Assembly (NCBI RefSeq): GCF_003050935.1 | Contig: NZ_QAOX01000012.1 | Coordinates: 1-64,000 of the forward strand | Direction of reading: 5' to 3' | Origin: Luteibacter sp. OK325 | Lineage (GTDB): Bacteria; Pseudomonadota; Gammaproteobacteria; Xanthomonadales; Rhodanobacteraceae | DNA: 64,000 nt | Part shown: positions 37,725 through 47,400 of the stretch, one piece after another | How positions within the stretch are numbered: the stretch's first letter is position 1 | Layout of the letters: each line of letters opens with the position of its first letter | Program-made: the position numbers and the translations under genes | The notes under the pieces: generated by a model | Databases searched by the model: none | Seen by the model: the letters and a program-made list of their open reading frames with translations, nothing else | What the model was told of the DNA's origin: nothing

Positions 37725-37985
37725 TCAACCCTCGGCGTCGCCCGCACCCGATTCCGGATGATTCTCATGGCCACCGACCCGCACATTGCGGCTCGGCACG
37801 ACCGTCGAGATGGCGTGCTTGTAGACCATCTGGCTCACCTGATTGCGCAGCAGAACCACGAACTGGTCGAACGACTCGATCGTGCCCTGCAGCTTGATAC
37901 CGTTCACCAGGTAAATGGCGACCGGCACACGCTCACGGCGAAGCGCATTCAAAAACGGATCCTGCAACGACTGCCCTTTGGACAT
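37725..37985 (-). CDS. hfq: RNA chaperone Hfq
   Basis: Sm-like hexamer that pairs small RNAs with mRNAs. The 85-residue protein has the Sm1 motif ([19 protein letters not shown]) and the Sm2 motif ([12 protein letters not shown]), with Gln8 of the proximal site in [13 protein letters not shown]. The ATG at 37985 has a good ribosome binding site (GGGGAGAAG). The C-terminal tail is short. A weak hairpin with a T7 run lies in its leader (38024-38042). Confidence 0.97.
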   Translation of the reverse strand: MSKGQSLQDPFLNALRRERVPVAIYLVNGIKLQGTIESFDQFVVLLRNQVSQMVYKHAISTVVPSRNVRVGGHENHPESGAGDAEG

Positions 37986-38023
37986 TTCTTCTTCTCCCCT
38001 ACGCCTTTCGTACGGGTCCGGGT

Positions 38024-38042
38024 AAAAAAACGCCAAACGGCG
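38024..38042 (-). terminator. Weak hairpin with T7 run in the hfq leader
   Basis: On the minus strand CGCC-GTTT-GGCG is followed by seven T, about 40 bp upstream of the hfq start and 30 bp after the miaA stop codon. The 4-bp stem is too short for efficient termination. It may partly separate miaA from hfq or present a U-rich Hfq-binding tract. Confidence 0.4.
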
Positions 38043-38075
38043 CCCCAGCCCAAGTGTCTTGAATCTTAACTGCTT

Positions 38076-39056
38076 TTAAACGCCAGCAGGAAGCGCCGGA
38101 CGTGACGACTTCGGCATTCCCAGGAACTGCCCGAGGGCCTTGTCCACTTCCGGCAACGGATCCCCCCGGTCCGGGTCGAACGTGCGTGCGTCCAGCTCGT
38201 TGCGCAACCAGGTGATCTGGCGCTTGGCGAGCTGCCGCGTTGCATAGATACCACGGTCGCGAAGGTTCGTCGCGTCGCCCTGCCCGTCCAGATACTCCCA
38301 GGCCTGCCGGTAGCCCACGGCGCGGATGGCCGGGAGGTCGGCGTGGAGGTCGCCACGGGCCTTCAGGGCCCTGACTTCGTCGAGGAAACCGTCGGCCAGC
38401 ATGGCGTCGAAGCGGATGGCGATCCGTTCGTGAAGGGCCTTGCGGTCATCGGGCAGGAGGGCGAGCTTGAGCACCCGCCAGGGCAACCGGTCGCCGACCG
38501 CCTGCTTCTGCAGATCGGTCAATCGCTGGCCGGTGAGCTCCATCACCTCGAGTGCCCGCTGGATGCGCTGCGCGTCGCCCGGCCGGATACGCTCGCCGGC
38601 CACGGGATCGAGTGCCGCCATGCGTGCGTGCATCACTGCCCAACCCACGGTTGCGGCTTCGGCCCCCAGGCGCTCACGGAGCGCGGGGTCGGCTTCCGGT
38701 AGATCCGACAGGCCACGTTGAAGGGCTCGAAAGTAGAGGCCCGTGCCGCCGACCAGGAGCGGCACCTTGCCCGCTTCAGCGATACGACCCATCGCGGCCA
38801 GCGCATCGCTGCGAAACTCCGCCGCCGAATAAGGCTGGGCGGGGTCGCGGATATCGACGAGTTCGTGCGGGTAGCGCGCCAGCGTCGCGGCGTCCGGCTT
38901 GGCCGAGCCGATGTCCAGTCCGCGATACACCAACGCCGAATCGACACTAATCAGACCCACCGGATAGCGATCGGCCAGCGCGCAGGCCAGCGCCGTCTTG
39001 CCCGATGCGGTCGGGCCCATCAGGAAGATGGCGAGGGGACGGGTGTCGAGGGTCAT
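38076..39056 (-). CDS. miaA: tRNA dimethylallyltransferase
   Basis: Adds an isopentenyl group to A37 of tRNAs reading UNN codons. The 326-residue protein has the P-loop [11 protein letters not shown], the [16 protein letters not shown] motif (usual DSMQVY) and [10 protein letters not shown]. The ATG at 39056 ([12 protein letters not shown]) is the family start. It is the first gene of the miaA-hfq-hflX series on the minus strand. Confidence 0.96.
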   Translation of the reverse strand: MTLDTRPLAIFLMGPTASGKTALACALADRYPVGLISVDSALVYRGLDIGSAKPDAATLARYPHELVDIRDPAQPYSAAEFRSDALAAMGRIAEAGKVPLLVGGTGLYFRALQRGLSDLPEADPALRERLGAEAATVGWAVMHARMAALDPVAGERIRPGDAQRIQRALEVMELTGQRLTDLQKQAVGDRLPWRVLKLALLPDDRKALHERIAIRFDAMLADGFLDEVRALKARGDLHADLPAIRAVGYRQAWEYLDGQGDATNLRDRGIYATRQLAKRQITWLRNELDARTFDPDRGDPLPEVDKALGQFLGMPKSSRPALPAGV

Positions 39057-39154
39057 GGGCGCGCGAAGTGAAAAGCGAAGGCAAGCGTACCCCAGGCAGT
39101 GACAGCGACCACGACCTTTGGCAGGATCGTCGGACACACAGGGAGAATGGAAGC

Positions 39155-40135
39155 ATGTTGCGTGTTTCGATAGCGCTTGCCGCCGTAATGGGATTCGTCG
39201 CCTCGGCGCAAGCCGCTACGGTCGTGCCGACCGTCTATGAGGCTGGGCATTTCTTCGCGACCCCGACACTGGCCAACGGACAGGTACTCCGCCTGCTGGT
39301 GGATACCGGCGGGGGCGGCATCAACTACTGGCTTCAGGAAAGCACCGCTGCCCGGCTGGGGCTGCAGAAAGTCAGTTGTCCCGAACTCGCCGATGCCCCG
39401 TTGGTGACCGCACCCGAATACCAACCGGACAAAGGCTTACCCAAGCCAAAAACCTACTGCGGCGCGATCTCGGCACTCGTGCCTGAAGACGGGATCGACA
39501 CGACGATGGACGGCATGGTCGGCTCGTCCTACCTGCCGGACCACATCTGGACCTTCGACTATCCTCGTCGAACGCTGAGTATCGAAGCGCCCAGCTGGAT
39601 GCCTCCGAACAATGCCCACGCGCTTCACATGAACCTTCCCGCGACCCGCAAGGGGCAGGTACGCCAGTCGTTCCCGCGTATCAAGGTCACTGTCGCAGGC
39701 GAGGACGTCGATATGTTGCTCGACACCGGCGCCACTGCCCGGCCTACCAGGGAAGGACTCGCCACCATGGGCACTTCCGTCGTGAAGGGCGAAGGCACGA
39801 CCAGCTACGCCACGGCGCGTCTTATCAGCCATTGGCACGACGCGCATCCAAACTGGGCGGTGCTCGACAATGCCGACGGACTTATCGGACCGAAGCGTGC
39901 CATTCGCGTGCCGTCCGTCGAGATCGGTGGTTGGGCGGTGGGTCCCGTGTGGTTCGTCGAACGACCCAATGCCAATTTCGAACAGGTGATGTCATCCATG
40001 ATGGATGGGACAGTGCATGGGGCGATAGGTGCCAACGTCCTGTCGTCGTTCCGCATGACTCTTGACTACGTCCACGCGACAGCGTGGCTCAGTTGTGTCG
40101 AACGATGCGAAGCCTCAGTGCCGGCCACTAAGTAA
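39155..40135 (+). CDS. Exported retropepsin-like aspartyl protease with two DTG motifs
   Basis: A 326-residue protein with a signal peptide (residues 1-20, [20 protein letters not shown]). It carries two DTG motifs, [13 protein letters not shown] in the first half and [13 protein letters not shown] in the second, which suggests two aspartyl-protease lobes in one chain, as in pepsins, rather than the single lobe of dimeric retropepsins. ATG at 39155 has a ribosome binding site (GGAGAATGG). The last codon and stop lie within repeat R1. Activity is inferred. Confidence 0.72.
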   Translation: MLRVSIALAAVMGFVASAQAATVVPTVYEAGHFFATPTLANGQVLRLLVDTGGGGINYWLQESTAARLGLQKVSCPELADAPLVTAPEYQPDKGLPKPKTYCGAISALVPEDGIDTTMDGMVGSSYLPDHIWTFDYPRRTLSIEAPSWMPPNNAHALHMNLPATRKGQVRQSFPRIKVTVAGEDVDMLLDTGATARPTREGLATMGTSVVKGEGTTSYATARLISHWHDAHPNWAVLDNADGLIGPKRAIRVPSVEIGGWAVGPVWFVERPNANFEQVMSSMMDGTVHGAIGANVLSSFRMTLDYVHATAWLSCVERCEASVPATK

Positions 40136-40227
40136 GCAGGACAACGCAAGCCTATGCTGCATAAAGCGTAATCCGACTTGTCCACAGGTTTATGCAAGGC
40201 CTGTCCACACTACCTGTGGATATCGCG
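40131..40227 (+). repeat. 97-bp DnaA-box repeat, copy R1
   Basis: First of three ungapped 97-bp direct repeats. DnaA-box-like 9-mers lie at 40178-40186 (TTGTCCACA), 40201-40209 (CTGTCCACA) and, inverted, 40215-40223 (TGTGGATAT), with TTATGCA at 40190-40196. It starts at the stop codon of the preceding protease gene (TAA at 40133-40135). Confidence 0.9.
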
Positions 40228-40254
40228 AAGGATGTTTTCGAGGCGTGGTCAAGT

Positions 40255-40351
40255 AGTAAGCAGCACAACGCAAGTGCATGGTGGTGAACGCCGAAACGGA
40301 CTTGTCCACATGGTTATGCAGGCGATATCCACATTCCCTGTGGATATCACG
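40255..40351 (+). repeat. 97-bp DnaA-box repeat, copy R2
   Basis: Second copy, with the same offsets: 40302-40310 (TTGTCCACA), TTATGCA at 40314-40320, 40325-40333 (ATATCCACA) and inverted 40339-40347 (TGTGGATAT). The last two form a perfect 9-bp inverted repeat around a 5-nt spacer. A further single box, CTATCCACA, lies at 40383-40391. Confidence 0.9.
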
Positions 40352-40438
40352 CGCATGAGAATCAGGGACGCCTGACCTCACGCTATCCACAAGCTGCGTT
40401 AGGCTTCCCCATACGTCACTTTGCGCACGGAAAACACC

Positions 40439-40507
40439 ATGCAACGCCCGACCAACGCCCCGCGCAGTCAACGTGCGCTGACCGCGACGCTGGAGTTCGT
40501 TCAATGA
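40439..40507 (+). CDS. Possible 22-codon leader peptide
   Basis: ATG at 40439 opens a 22-codon frame (MQRPTNAPRSQRALTATLEF then VQ) whose TGA at 40505-40507 overlaps the ATG of the next gene (ATGA). The overlap suggests translational coupling, but the ribosome binding site (GGAAAA) is weak and the peptide has no recognisable feature. It may be chance. Confidence 0.35.
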   Translation: MQRPTNAPRSQRALTATLEFVQ

Positions 40508-40869
40508 CAACCGCACAGGCCCGTTCGACAGGCCGCGCGGAGAACGAGGCCACCGAGCGCGAGAAGTTCTACGCCGATCTCAACCGCACGCGTGCCGAGA
40601 CCGAGAAGATGTACGCAGAGATGAGGAAGCTGAACATGGACGCGTCTCGACACGTTGAAGAAGTGTTGAAGATACGCGCCGAGACGGAAAAGGCCGACGC
40701 CGATGCGAAGAAGCTCATGATGGATGCGACGAAGGCTCAGCTGGAGATCCGCTGGTATCCATACGCTGTCATCGGCTCGCTCGGCCTCGCGTGGCTTGGT
40801 GCCGGCGCAGCTTTGATTACTGCACTGATCAAGCTGTTCGCACTTTGGGGCCAAATGCTCGGATCGTGA
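40504..40869 (+). CDS. Small coiled-coil protein with C-terminal membrane segment
   Basis: A 121-residue protein of unknown function. Residues about 13-82 are a charged coiled coil with an internal duplication of 28 residues, exactly four heptads (RAETEK at 30-35 and 58-63, each followed by a KLxMDA motif). A hydrophobic segment or hairpin follows (about 85-117). It has no signal peptide, so the coil probably faces the cytoplasm. It is bracketed by the DnaA-box repeats, R3 starting 7 bp after its stop. I do not recognise the family. Confidence 0.72.
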   Translation: MTTAQARSTGRAENEATEREKFYADLNRTRAETEKMYAEMRKLNMDASRHVEEVLKIRAETEKADADAKKLMMDATKAQLEIRWYPYAVIGSLGLAWLGAGAALITALIKLFALWGQMLGS

Positions 40870-40875
40870 TCACTC

Positions 40876-40972
40876 AATGATCAACACAACGCAAGCCCTT
40901 GCCTGCGAAGGCGCAATCAGACTTATCCACACGGTTATGCAGGTCGTATCCACAATCCATGTGGATAACGCC
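40876..40972 (+). repeat. 97-bp DnaA-box repeat, copy R3
   Basis: Third copy with perfect DnaA boxes: 40923-40931 (TTATCCACA) and inverted 40960-40968 (TGTGGATAA), plus 40946-40954 (GTATCCACA) and TTATGCA at 40935-40941. Offsets are identical to R1 and R2. It ends 18 bp before the stop codon of the convergent S46 gene. Confidence 0.9.
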
Positions 40973-40989
40973 TGACTCCCGACGCCGCC

Positions 40990-43143
40990 CTACTTCGCAG
41001 GAACGCCAAGCTCCTTGAGCAGCGCCGGCGAGGGATACACCTTGTCCATCAGCCAGCGCATATAGCGCATGTCAACGTGGATGGCGCGCTTATAGCGCGG
41101 GTCGTACATCCAGCTGGCGCTGACGGCCTCCCAGTTGCTGTCAAAGTTGAGGCCGACCAGTTCGCCCTTCGCATTCAATACCGGCGAACCCGAGTTACCG
41201 CCCGTCGTATCGAGGTTGCTGAGGAAGTCCACCGGCATCGCGCCCGTCTTCGGATCGGCGTAGCCCGCGAAGTCGCCCTTGTGGATGGCGTCAAGCAGCG
41301 GCTTCGGTGCATCGAACGGGGCGACGCCCGTATTCTTCTCGACAATGCCCTGCACCGTGGTCAGCGGTGCATAGGTGACCGCATCGCGTGCTTTCAGCGG
41401 CGTGACCTTGCCGTAGCTCACCCGCAACGTTGAGTTCGCGTCCGGATAGACGGCCTTACCCTGCTTTTCGCGATAAGCAATCAGCGCCTGCATGTAGGCA
41501 GGCCGCAGCCGCAGGAGATCGCCCTCACGTGTCTTGCGTTCGTCTTCGATGCGCATCAATGCGGGGCGCAGGCTGCGAGCCGCGACCAGCAAGGCATCGT
41601 CGCTCTTTTCGACGTCGGCCGGCGTCGCCGCAAACAGGCGCGTGCGCTCGGCTTCGTCGCCGAACTTCGTCGTACCGTAGATGTGATCCAGCGCCTTGGC
41701 GAGATCTGCGGGCGTCCGGCCGAAAACCTTGTCGACTTCCGGCAGGCGCTGCGCGTCCGGCAGCTTCTGGTAGCGCGTGACCAGCGAGGTGACCAGGGCC
41801 TGCTCCACACGCGGGTCGTAACGACGCTGGATCTGCTTCAACTGGCTCTGGATGAGCTCCTCGTCGCGCTTCTGGTAGCCAGACTCGCGTTCCGCATCCG
41901 CCTTGGGACGCTCGACGGCAAGACGATCGACCGAGAGCGCGCCGCGCATCAGCTGCGTCTGGCTTGAGAGCAGTCCGACGAGCAGGTCGCGCTCGCGAAC
42001 ATCCTTGCCCTGCGCGATGAGGGCCATGGCCTGGTCGATCTGCGGCTTCAGCGTCTTCGCATCGGACTGCGTGGCGAGCCAGGCCAGCATCGCAGCCTCG
42101 TCGTCGCGACGAACCGTCACGGCATCGCTGCGCTCGAGGCCTTCGAGCTCACCGCTGAAACGCTTGATGCCGTTCTTCAGCGTCTGCAGTTGCGACGCGT
42201 AGCGGATGCCGGCTTCCTTGCCAGCCTTGCCCTCGGTCTCGATCACATCCTGCAAGGCCTTCAGTACCGCCACTGAGGTCGGCAGGCGCCACTCGATCTG
42301 GTCGGCGAATTCAGCAGCTGTGCGGTGACGATAGGTAATGCCCGGATAGCCGGCGAGCATGACGAAGTCACCCTCGGCAACGCCTTCGCTGGCGATCTGG
42401 AGATGCGACGGCGGGTGGTAGGGCACGTTGTCCGGCGAGAAGTCAGCTGGCTTTCCGTCCTTGCCGACATACGCGCGCAGCATGGTGAAGTCGCCCGCAT
42501 GACGCGGCCAGACGAAGTTGTCGACCTCGTCGCCGTAGTTGCCGATGGCCCGGGGCGGCGCATAGACCAGGCGGATGTCGCGAAGCTCGAGCTGGCGAAC
42601 CAGATAGAAGTCGCGGCCATAGAACATGTTGGCCACGCTGCACTTGATGCCGTCTTCTTTCTCGCACTCAGCGACCAGGGCCTTGCTCGCGGCGTCGACA
42701 GCGTCGTAATAAGCCCGGCCCGTCTTGCCCTTGGCCCCGGCAAGCACCCGATCGGTGACCTTGTCGAAGCCGACGGTGACGCGCAGGCGGTAATCGGGGT
42801 TGGCCGGGAGCTCGCCAGCGCGATCCGCGGCCACGTAGCCGTTAGTGATCAGGTCGCGGTCCGGCTTGGTGTTGTACTGGATGACGCCAAAGGCCACATG
42901 GTGGTTGGTCACCACCAGACCATCGGCCGAGACGAAGGAGCCGGTGCCGCCACCGATGCGGACCACCGCATTCAGGGGTGCGCGGGTGAGGTCGGCAAGA
43001 TCCTTCGGGTCACCGCGGAAGCCGGCGTCCTTGAGGTTTTTCGCAATCCCGGGCAACTGTGACGGCAGCCACATTCCCTCGTCTGCCTTCGCGTCCAGCG
43101 CCAGCGCCATGGCTGCCCCCAGCATCATCGAGCGGATCCGCAT
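40990..43143 (-). CDS. S46 family dipeptidyl-peptidase (DPP11-like)
   Basis: Periplasmic exopeptidase that removes dipeptides from peptide N-termini. The protein (717 residues from the ATG at 43143) has a probable signal peptide (MRIRSMMLGAAMALALDAKA), the catalytic His in VTNHHVAFG and Ser in TTGGNSGSP; the Asp lies between. The residue 18 positions after the catalytic Ser is Ser (FDSNW). In the family Gly there marks DPP7 and Arg or Ser marks the Asp/Glu-specific DPP11. It is divergent from tdh. Confidence 0.9.
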   Translation of the reverse strand: MRIRSMMLGAAMALALDAKADEGMWLPSQLPGIAKNLKDAGFRGDPKDLADLTRAPLNAVVRIGGGTGSFVSADGLVVTNHHVAFGVIQYNTKPDRDLITNGYVAADRAGELPANPDYRLRVTVGFDKVTDRVLAGAKGKTGRAYYDAVDAASKALVAECEKEDGIKCSVANMFYGRDFYLVRQLELRDIRLVYAPPRAIGNYGDEVDNFVWPRHAGDFTMLRAYVGKDGKPADFSPDNVPYHPPSHLQIASEGVAEGDFVMLAGYPGITYRHRTAAEFADQIEWRLPTSVAVLKALQDVIETEGKAGKEAGIRYASQLQTLKNGIKRFSGELEGLERSDAVTVRRDDEAAMLAWLATQSDAKTLKPQIDQAMALIAQGKDVRERDLLVGLLSSQTQLMRGALSVDRLAVERPKADAERESGYQKRDEELIQSQLKQIQRRYDPRVEQALVTSLVTRYQKLPDAQRLPEVDKVFGRTPADLAKALDHIYGTTKFGDEAERTRLFAATPADVEKSDDALLVAARSLRPALMRIEDERKTREGDLLRLRPAYMQALIAYREKQGKAVYPDANSTLRVSYGKVTPLKARDAVTYAPLTTVQGIVEKNTGVAPFDAPKPLLDAIHKGDFAGYADPKTGAMPVDFLSNLDTTGGNSGSPVLNAKGELVGLNFDSNWEAVSASWMYDPRYKRAIHVDMRYMRWLMDKVYPSPALLKELGVPAK

Positions 43144-43303
43144 GTTTTCGTTGCCCCTGTCGGCCATGAAGTCCGCTCGACCATAGGGGTCCGGTCCGGA
43201 GCTGGCAATGCCGCGCCGCACAAGCCCCGGCAACGGCCCACGGGACTATAATGCCGGTTTGGGTCCGCGCCGCGGGCCGTCCCCACGACAATCCTGGATA
43301 ACC

Positions 43304-44338
43304 ATGCAGCAGACGATGAGAGCGCTGGTGAAGCGCAAGCCCGAACAGGGCATCTGGATGGAAGAAGTGCCGGTTCCGCAGGTCGGTCCGAACGAGGTCC
43401 TGATCAAGGTCGAGAAAACCGCCATCTGCGGTACCGACCTGCACATCTACAAGTGGGACGAATGGTCCCAGCGCACGATCACCCCGGGCCTGACCATTGG
43501 CCACGAGTTCGTCGGCCGCGTGGTCGACATGGGCCCCGGCGTCACCGGCTACAAAATCGGCGACCGCGTCTCGGCGGAAGGACACATCGTCTGCGGTCAC
43601 TGCCGCAACTGCCGCGCCGGCCGCCAGCACCTGTGCCCCAACACGGTCGGTATCGGCGTGAACCGAAACGGCGCCTTCGCCGAATACATGACCATGCCGG
43701 CGTCGAACCTGTGGCCGATCCCGGACCAGATCCCGTCCGAACTGGCCGCGTTCTTCGATCCCTACGGTAACGCAGCCCACTGCGCGCTGGAATTCGACCT
43801 GATCGGCGAAGACGTGCTGATCACCGGTGCAGGCCCGATCGGTATCATCGCCGCAGGCATCGCCAAGCATGTCGGCGCGCGTAATGTCGTCGTGACCGAC
43901 GTCAATGACTACCGGCTCAAGCTGGCCGCCGACATGGGCGCCACGCGCGTCGTCAACGTCGCCAACCAGTCGCTCAAGGATGTAGTCAAAGACCTGCACA
44001 TCGAAGGCTTCGACGTTGGCCTGGAAATGAGCGGCAACCCGCGCGCCTTCGGCGACATGCTCGACTGCATGTATCACGGCGGCAAGATCGCCATGCTCGG
44101 CATCATGCCCCGCGGTGCCGGCATCGACTGGGACAAGGTCATCTTCAAGGGCCTCACCCTGCAAGGTATCTACGGCCGCAAGATGTACGAGACCTGGTAC
44201 AAGATGACCCAGATGGTATTGACAGGCTTTCCGCTGCAGAAGGTGCTCACCCACCAGATCGCCATCGACGACTTCCAGAGGGGTTTCGACCTGATGGATG
44301 CAGGCCAGAGCGGCAAGGTCGTCTGCTCCTGGACCTGA
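43304..44338 (+). CDS. tdh: L-threonine 3-dehydrogenase
   Basis: Zinc-dependent NAD enzyme oxidising threonine to 2-amino-3-ketobutyrate. The 344-residue medium-chain dehydrogenase has the catalytic zinc site ([19 protein letters not shown]), the structural zinc cysteines ([15 protein letters not shown]) and the nucleotide-binding [14 protein letters not shown] at 43304 is preferred; a second Met four residues on (43316) is possible. The product is used by kbl, 3.8 kb downstream, past a DUF748 gene. Confidence 0.96.
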   Translation: MQQTMRALVKRKPEQGIWMEEVPVPQVGPNEVLIKVEKTAICGTDLHIYKWDEWSQRTITPGLTIGHEFVGRVVDMGPGVTGYKIGDRVSAEGHIVCGHCRNCRAGRQHLCPNTVGIGVNRNGAFAEYMTMPASNLWPIPDQIPSELAAFFDPYGNAAHCALEFDLIGEDVLITGAGPIGIIAAGIAKHVGARNVVVTDVNDYRLKLAADMGATRVVNVANQSLKDVVKDLHIEGFDVGLEMSGNPRAFGDMLDCMYHGGKIAMLGIMPRGAGIDWDKVIFKGLTLQGIYGRKMYETWYKMTQMVLTGFPLQKVLTHQIAIDDFQRGFDLMDAGQSGKVVCSWT

Positions 44339-44438
44339 TCCACCAGCGCGGCCGAATTTCGTAAGGCCTTCGCCCGCCCACGCGTGCCCCCGACGAGTAC
44401 ACTTTCCGTCGGGGGCCACGCGGTGAAGGGGCGGAAGT

Positions 44439-47400
44439 ATGGATACTCGCAAGACGTGGCGGAACATCCGCTGGGACAAGGGGCGCGACCAGGCGCTTGC
44501 CGTCTATCGATCGCGCCGTGGTCGGCGTATCGGGCTTGGCGTAGTCATTGCCATCGCCCTATTCGGGTTGCTTGGCTTCCTCGCCGCGCCCTCGCTGATC
44601 CGCTCGCAGATCGCCTCGCGTGCCAGCACGGCGCTCGGCCGTCCGGTTACCGTCGGCGACGTGAGCCTCAATCCGTTTATCCTCAAGCTCACGGTCGAGC
44701 GCCTGCACATCGGTGAAGCGGACGGCCATACTGCCTTCGTCGACGTCGACCGGCTCACCGCGAATGCCTCATGGGCTTCGCTTTTCCGCGCGGCGCCCAT
44801 CCTGGATGAGCTTCGCATCGAAGGGCCACGCGTGCGTATCCAGCGCACGGCGCCGCAGCACTTCAATTTTTCAGACATCCTCGAGCGCCTGGCCAGCAAA
44901 CCGACCGCGCCAGATACCGGCCCGGCGCGCTTCGCCGTGTCGAACATCGCGCTGCACGGCGGCCAGATCGATTTTGACGACCGTGTGCTCAACGCCACGC
45001 ATCGCATCGATCACCTCGAGCTCGGCATTCCCTTCATCGCCAGCCTGCCCAGCGACACCGATATCTTCGTGCAGCCCCTTCTGGCGATGAATGTCGACGG
45101 CAGCCCGCTAAGAGCGCAGGGCCAGACCAAGCCCTTCGCCAGCAGCCGCGAATCCTCGATCACCTTCCGCTTCGATCACCTGGACCTCGCCCGCTACGTC
45201 GGCTTCGCGCCTACCCCACTGCCGGTCGCCGTGCCCAGCGGCAAGCTCACCGGCGTGCTGGCGCTGAACTTCGTGATGACCGAGGCGCGGCCGAGCATCC
45301 GCCTCAACGGCCGGCTGATGCTCGATGAGCTGAAAGTTACAGGCAAGGACGGCAGCGCATTGCTGGATCTGGGCCACGGCGACGCCGACCTGACCGTGCT
45401 CGAGCCGCTCACGTCACGTTATCGGCTCGGCGCGGTGACGCTCGAGCGAGCATCGGTGCGCTATGCGAGCTTGCCGGGCGGGAAGAGCAACTTCGATGCA
45501 CTCACGGCGCCGGGCCCGGGCGCGAACGCGACTCCGCCTGATGCGAAAGCGGCGCCCATGGACGTGCGCATCGACAGCCTCACCCTCAAGGATTCGCATA
45601 TCGCATACGCGGACCTCGGCGCGCCCTCTCCGGCGCAGCTGGACCTCGATCACTTGCAGGGCACGCTGCGCGGACTCAGTACGGTAAAGGCGCAGGCAGC
45701 GACGCTGGACGTGTCCGCACAGATGGCCGGTGGCTCCGTGTCGACCCAGGGCAAGGTGGATCTCCCCGCCGGTAATTACACAGGCAGGCTCGCCCTCAAG
45801 GACGTCGCCTTGCCGGCCCTGATGCCGCTCGTACCGCCGCTTCTCAACGCCGACATCACCGGCGGCAAGGTCGTCGCGGACGGCACGCTGGCACTCGACT
45901 GGCACGACGGCGCAAAGCTGCGCCTCACGAACACCAAGGCACGCCTGGACGATTTTACGCTCGTGCCGCGTGGCGGCCGAGCGTCGCCGGTGACCTGGAC
46001 GTCGCTGTCGGCGGGCATCGCCCTGGTCGACCTTGCCACCCGCGAAGCCCGCGTGGACGAACTGTTGCTGGGCGGCCTGAGCCTCGATGTCCAGCGCCTG
46101 GCCAACGGCAACGTCGACCTGGCCAGCGTGATGCCGCCTTCCTCGACGGCGGCTCATCCGGCCGGCTCGGACTGGCACTGGAGCGTCGCTCACCTCGGAC
46201 TGAACGATGGCAAGGTCACGTTGCGCGACGCCAAAGCACCGGGCAAGCGCAACACCGTGACGATGGCCGCAAGCGCTTTCGGTATCGACGGCCTGTCCGA
46301 CGACCTGCGCAAGCCTCTCAAGCTGGACCTGAAGGGTTCGCTCGGTGACGGTGCCTTTGCCGTGGCGGGCACGGTCAGGCCCGAGCCGCTGGACGCCGAC
46401 CTCAAGATCCAGGCCACGCGTATCGACGTGGCACCCCTGCAGACGTTGGTCACCGTGCCGCTCAACGTGCGCGTAGGTAGTGGACTGCTCAGCCTCGACG
46501 GCCAGGCGCGTTACAGCGCGCAGGGCAAGGATGCGGCGCGCATCGGCTATCGCGGAAACGCCACACTTGGCCGTGTGCGCGTGCTCGACAAAGTCACTAA
46601 CGACGACTTCCTTCGCTGGACGTCGCTCAGCGCCAGCAACATGGTGGTCGCCCTGGGCCAGGGCGTACCCCGTGTCGCGATCGGCGGGCTGGCGCTGGAC
46701 GACTTCTACGCCCGCGTCATCGTCAACGCGACGGGGCGCCTCAACTTACAGGACGTAGTCGCCAACCCCGAAGCGCCGGGCGCTGTGTCAGTGACACAGG
46801 CCCAGGCGAATCCGGCACCAAAGACGGCACCCGCCGCCACGCCGGCTCCGGTTCCCGCCGCTAGCGGACCCGAGGCCGACATACGTATCGGCCAGATCAC
46901 GCTCACCCGCGGCCAACTGAACTACACCGACAACTTCATCAAGCCGAACTACACCGCGGATGTCACCCAGCTCACCGGCAAGATCGGTGCGTTCGGCACC
47001 GCGGGTGGCGCCCCGCCTGCTGCGCTTACCCTGCAGGGCCAGCTGGACAGCAATGCACCGGTCGACATCGAAGGTACGATCAATCCGCTGGCGCCAGTGG
47101 CCTTCCTCGACATCACGGCCAAGGCCGAAGGCATCCAGCTCACCAACCTGTCGCCCTATTCTGGCAAGTACGCCGGTTATCCGATTGCCAGCGGACGGCT
47201 GAACGTCGATGTGCATTACACGCTCGACCAACGCAAGCTGGCTGCGGACAACCACATCTTCATCGACCAGCTCACCTTTGGGGACCGCATCGAGGGACCC
47301 GGGATCAGCCACCTCCCGGTCAAGCTCGCCGTGGCGTTGCTCAAGGACAGCCAGGGGCGGATAGATGTCCACGTGCCGGTATCCGGCTCGCTCGACGACC

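Noticed and set aside
40131-40972. Chromosomal replication origin (oriC)
   Set aside because: No dnaA, dnaN, gyrB or rpmH is near, and no AT-rich unwinding element is visible between the repeats. A DnaA titration or regulatory site fits better.
40131-40972. Integron attC-type cassette array
   Set aside because: Repeats sit at gene ends in one direction, but I see no GTTRRRY core sites and no integrase gene in the window.
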